This document shows positions 33,330-35,093 of a stretch of DNA of 35,093 nucleotides, in pieces. The notes under the pieces were generated by a model that made no database searches, was not told the origin of the DNA, and was given only the letters and a program-made list of their open reading frames with translations. The position numbers and the translations under genes were made by a program. This DNA is from Desulfobulbaceae bacterium (GTDB taxonomy: Bacteria > Desulfobacterota > Desulfobulbia > Desulfobulbales > Desulfobulbaceae). The first letter of the stretch is position 1, and each line of letters opens with the position of its first letter. The stretch is taken from the NCBI GenBank assembly GCA_026987195.1, contig JALSNC010000183.1:1-35093 (forward strand), in the 5' to 3' direction.

Positions 33330-35093
33330 TCAGGCAGGCGGCGTGTCAGTATCACGGCCAACGGGCAGGATGACGGTGAAGGTCGTTCCCTGGCCGGGCG
33401 CGGAGGAAACCCGGATATCACCGCCGTGGCTCCTGACGATGCCATAGGAGACCGACAGGCCCAGGCCGGTGCCCTCCACCTCCTGCTTGGTGGAAAAAAA
33501 GGGCTTGAATATCTTCTTCTGGTCCTCGCGGCTGATGCCGACCCCGGTATCATGGAAAGAGATGGAGACCGTGTCGCTGTCAGAGGAGGTGATGATGGTC
33601 AGAGTGCCGCCCTCCGGCGGCAGGGCCTCCACACCATTGACAAGCAGGTTGATGAAGACCTGGGTGATCTGGTCCTGCACCACCATGACCTCGGGCAGTG
33701 ACCCGGCATAACGCTTCTCCACCCTGACCCGGTGGGTCTTGAAATAGTTCTGATGAAAGAGCAGAATGTTGTCGATGCGGTGATGGATATCGGTGGCGGT
33801 CTTCCGGCCGGAGGAGGGCTGGTAGAAGGACTTGAGATCACGGATCAGCGCCTGCATCCGCTCCACTTCGTCCAGGCCCACGGCCAGCAGGTCCCGGTCA
33901 CCCTCCTCCAGAACAGCATGATCCTGCAGATGCCGCAGCAGGAATCTCACCCCGAGCAGGGGATTGCCGAACTCGTGGGCAATGGAGGCTGAGAGTTCGC
34001 CCATGGCCTCCATCTTCTGGGCGTGCCGGAGCTGGGCCTCCAGTTCGGCCCGCTCCTGTTCCGCCCTGACCATCTCGGTGATGTCGCGGGCAATGACGAC
34101 AAATCCGCCACCCTTGCCCAGGGAATCGGCCAGGGGAACGGCGGCGATATCGAGGTAAAGGTCCGATCCCTGGACCCCGCAGGAGACCTGGCAGGTGGTG
34201 ATGACCCGCCTGTTGCTGCTGAGGACCTCCTGACAGCAACAGGGCTCACATTCCTTATCCCTTCCCCAGAGCACTTTGTAACAGGGTTCTCCCATGGAGA
34301 CCCGGTGCCGTTCCCGTACGGTCCTGTTGGCCCACAGGACCCGCTTGTTCCGGTCGGCGTGAAAGACGGCGTCCGGGATGGAATCGAGGATGTTGCGAAG
34401 GCGGGATTCCCGCTCCCTGATGGCAGCGGTCATCAGGTTGAAGGTCTCGGCCAGCATACGGATCTCACGGACCCCCTTCACCTCCACCTGCTGCTGGAAA
34501 TCGCCCTCGCTCACCCGGGCCGCCACCTTGATCATCTCCTCGATGGGACGGGTGATGACCAGGGAAAAGCCCATCACCAGGGCCCAGAGCACGAGCAGCA
34601 CCAGAACGCCGAAGGCCAGGGACTTCTGCTGAATGGTATTGATACCGTCGCGAATATAGGAGATATCGAGGATGACCCGGCAGTAACCGATGACCGCCTC
34701 GCCGATGCGGATGGGCTGAACGTTTTCCACCAGCCAGGTATCGAAATCCATCTCCAGCACCTGGCGGCCGCCTCCTCTTCTGAGGCGATCCACCGCCTGC
34801 AGGTGACCGCCCAGCCGCTCGGGCCGCGTGTCGGCAATGATGACACCGTCGGGTCCGGTAACGGTGATGGCCACTATATGGGCCCGGCGGCGGAAGGAAA
34901 AGATCGTGTCCTGAAGGGAGGCATAGTTCTCGGTGATGATATAATCGGAGACTGCAGAGGCGATGTCCCTGGTCACGGTGGCGGCGTAGTGGTGCAGGTG
35001 GTCCATGGCCTGCAGCCGGAACTGCCGCGTGTTGAAATAGATAAAGGTGACGATGATGACCAGGGTGATCAGGGAAACCGCCAGAACAAGGAC
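33330..35093 (-). CDS. Sensor histidine kinase with Cys-rich PAS domain (N-terminus cut by window edge)
   Basis: At least 587 codons are present; the frame is open to the window end, where a first transmembrane helix is visible (VLAVSLITLVIIVTFIYF). A periplasmic sensing domain (VAITVTGPDGVIIADTRPER, then VIGYCRVILDISYI) follows. Next are a second helix (LVLLVLWALVMGFSLVI), a HAMP domain and a PAS domain with an unusual Cys cluster (CYKVLWGRDKECEPCCCQEV, TCQVSCG). The kinase core has phosphoacceptor His in SIAHEFGNPLLGVRFLLRHL, N-box FINLLVNGVEAL, DTGVGIS, FFSTK and GTGLGLSV. The C-terminus is a short tail. The first Met inside the window is not the start. The partner regulator is not in the window on this side. 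Confidence 0.9.
   Translation of the reverse strand, partial: VLVLAVSLITLVIIVTFIYFNTRQFRLQAMDHLHHYAATVTRDIASAVSDYIITENYASLQDTIFSFRRRAHIVAITVTGPDGVIIADTRPERLGGHLQAVDRLRRGGGRQVLEMDFDTWLVENVQPIRIGEAVIGYCRVILDISYIRDGINTIQQKSLAFGVLVLLVLWALVMGFSLVITRPIEEMIKVAARVSEGDFQQQVEVKGVREIRMLAETFNLMTAAIRERESRLRNILDSIPDAVFHADRNKRVLWANRTVRERHRVSMGEPCYKVLWGRDKECEPCCCQEVLSSNRRVITTCQVSCGVQGSDLYLDIAAVPLADSLGKGGGFVVIARDITEMVRAEQERAELEAQLRHAQKMEAMGELSASIAHEFGNPLLGVRFLLRHLQDHAVLEEGDRDLLAVGLDEVERMQALIRDLKSFYQPSSGRKTATDIHHRIDNILLFHQNYFKTHRVRVEKRYAGSLPEVMVVQDQITQVFINLLVNGVEALPPEGGTLTIITSSDSDTVSISFHDTGVGISREDQKKIFKPFFSTKQEVEGTGLGLSVSYGIVRSHGGDIRVSSAPGQGTTFTVILPVGRDTDTPPA

Overview
The window is GC-rich, densely coded bacterial DNA. 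Several traits point to a Gram-negative anaerobe, probably of the Desulfobacterota (Desulfobulbales-like). They are a TRAP C4-dicarboxylate system with its own two-component regulators, two sigma-54 promoters, lipoproteins, Cys-rich PAS sensing, Ser/Thr-kinase and FHA signalling, and a palindromic repeat with a GTCGCAAAAAGTCCGATC core that I associate with that phylum. The taxonomic placement is inference; there is no rRNA gene to anchor it.

Layout. (1) 1-7227, minus strand: a malate/C4-dicarboxylate module running malic enzyme, DctB-like kinase, DctD-like regulator, then DctP, DctQ and the start of DctM. A good -24/-12 (sigma-54) promoter lies just before dctP, so uptake appears to be switched by the adjacent DctB/DctD pair and feeds malic enzyme. 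(2) 7228-10984, plus strand: a lysine 2,3-aminomutase-like radical SAM enzyme, an HDOD-GGDEF protein behind a structured leader, a palindromic repeat and a small c-type cytochrome-like protein. (3) 10990-22339, minus strand: the most interesting region. A strong sigma-54 promoter (20251-20266), with an inverted-repeat enhancer candidate about 130 bp upstream, precedes a compact run of nine genes. They encode two secreted paralogous curlin-like repeat proteins, a small secreted protein, a CsgG/HfaB-like outer-membrane lipoprotein with a PG-binding-like C-terminal part, a small exported protein, a secreted VWA protein, an FHA-FHA-ABC-ABC2 transporter, a membrane Ser/Thr kinase and a lipoprotein. 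The gene just upstream encodes an FHA-GAF-AAA+ regulator whose sigma-54 contact loop is changed from GAFTGA to GAFHDA. I read this as a curli-like fibre secretion system combined with kinase/FHA control.

(4) 22418-26217: a GH13 glycosidase, dodecin, tRNA-His with a clear promoter and terminator, a double zinc-ribbon protein and a probable 36-residue membrane peptide. (5) 26499-31291: two fusion proteins, prephenate dehydratase-ACT-prephenate dehydrogenase (Phe and Tyr branches in one chain) and a MrfA-type helicase fused to a MrfB-type exonuclease. (6) 31523-35093, minus strand: a membrane-anchored TPR protein and a sensor histidine kinase cut by the window edge.

Between genes there is a family of dispersed palindromic repeats (called A, B, C and D here). 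Elements A and B recur side by side in the same order at several loci. I saw no insertion sequence, transposase, integrase, CRISPR array or rRNA.
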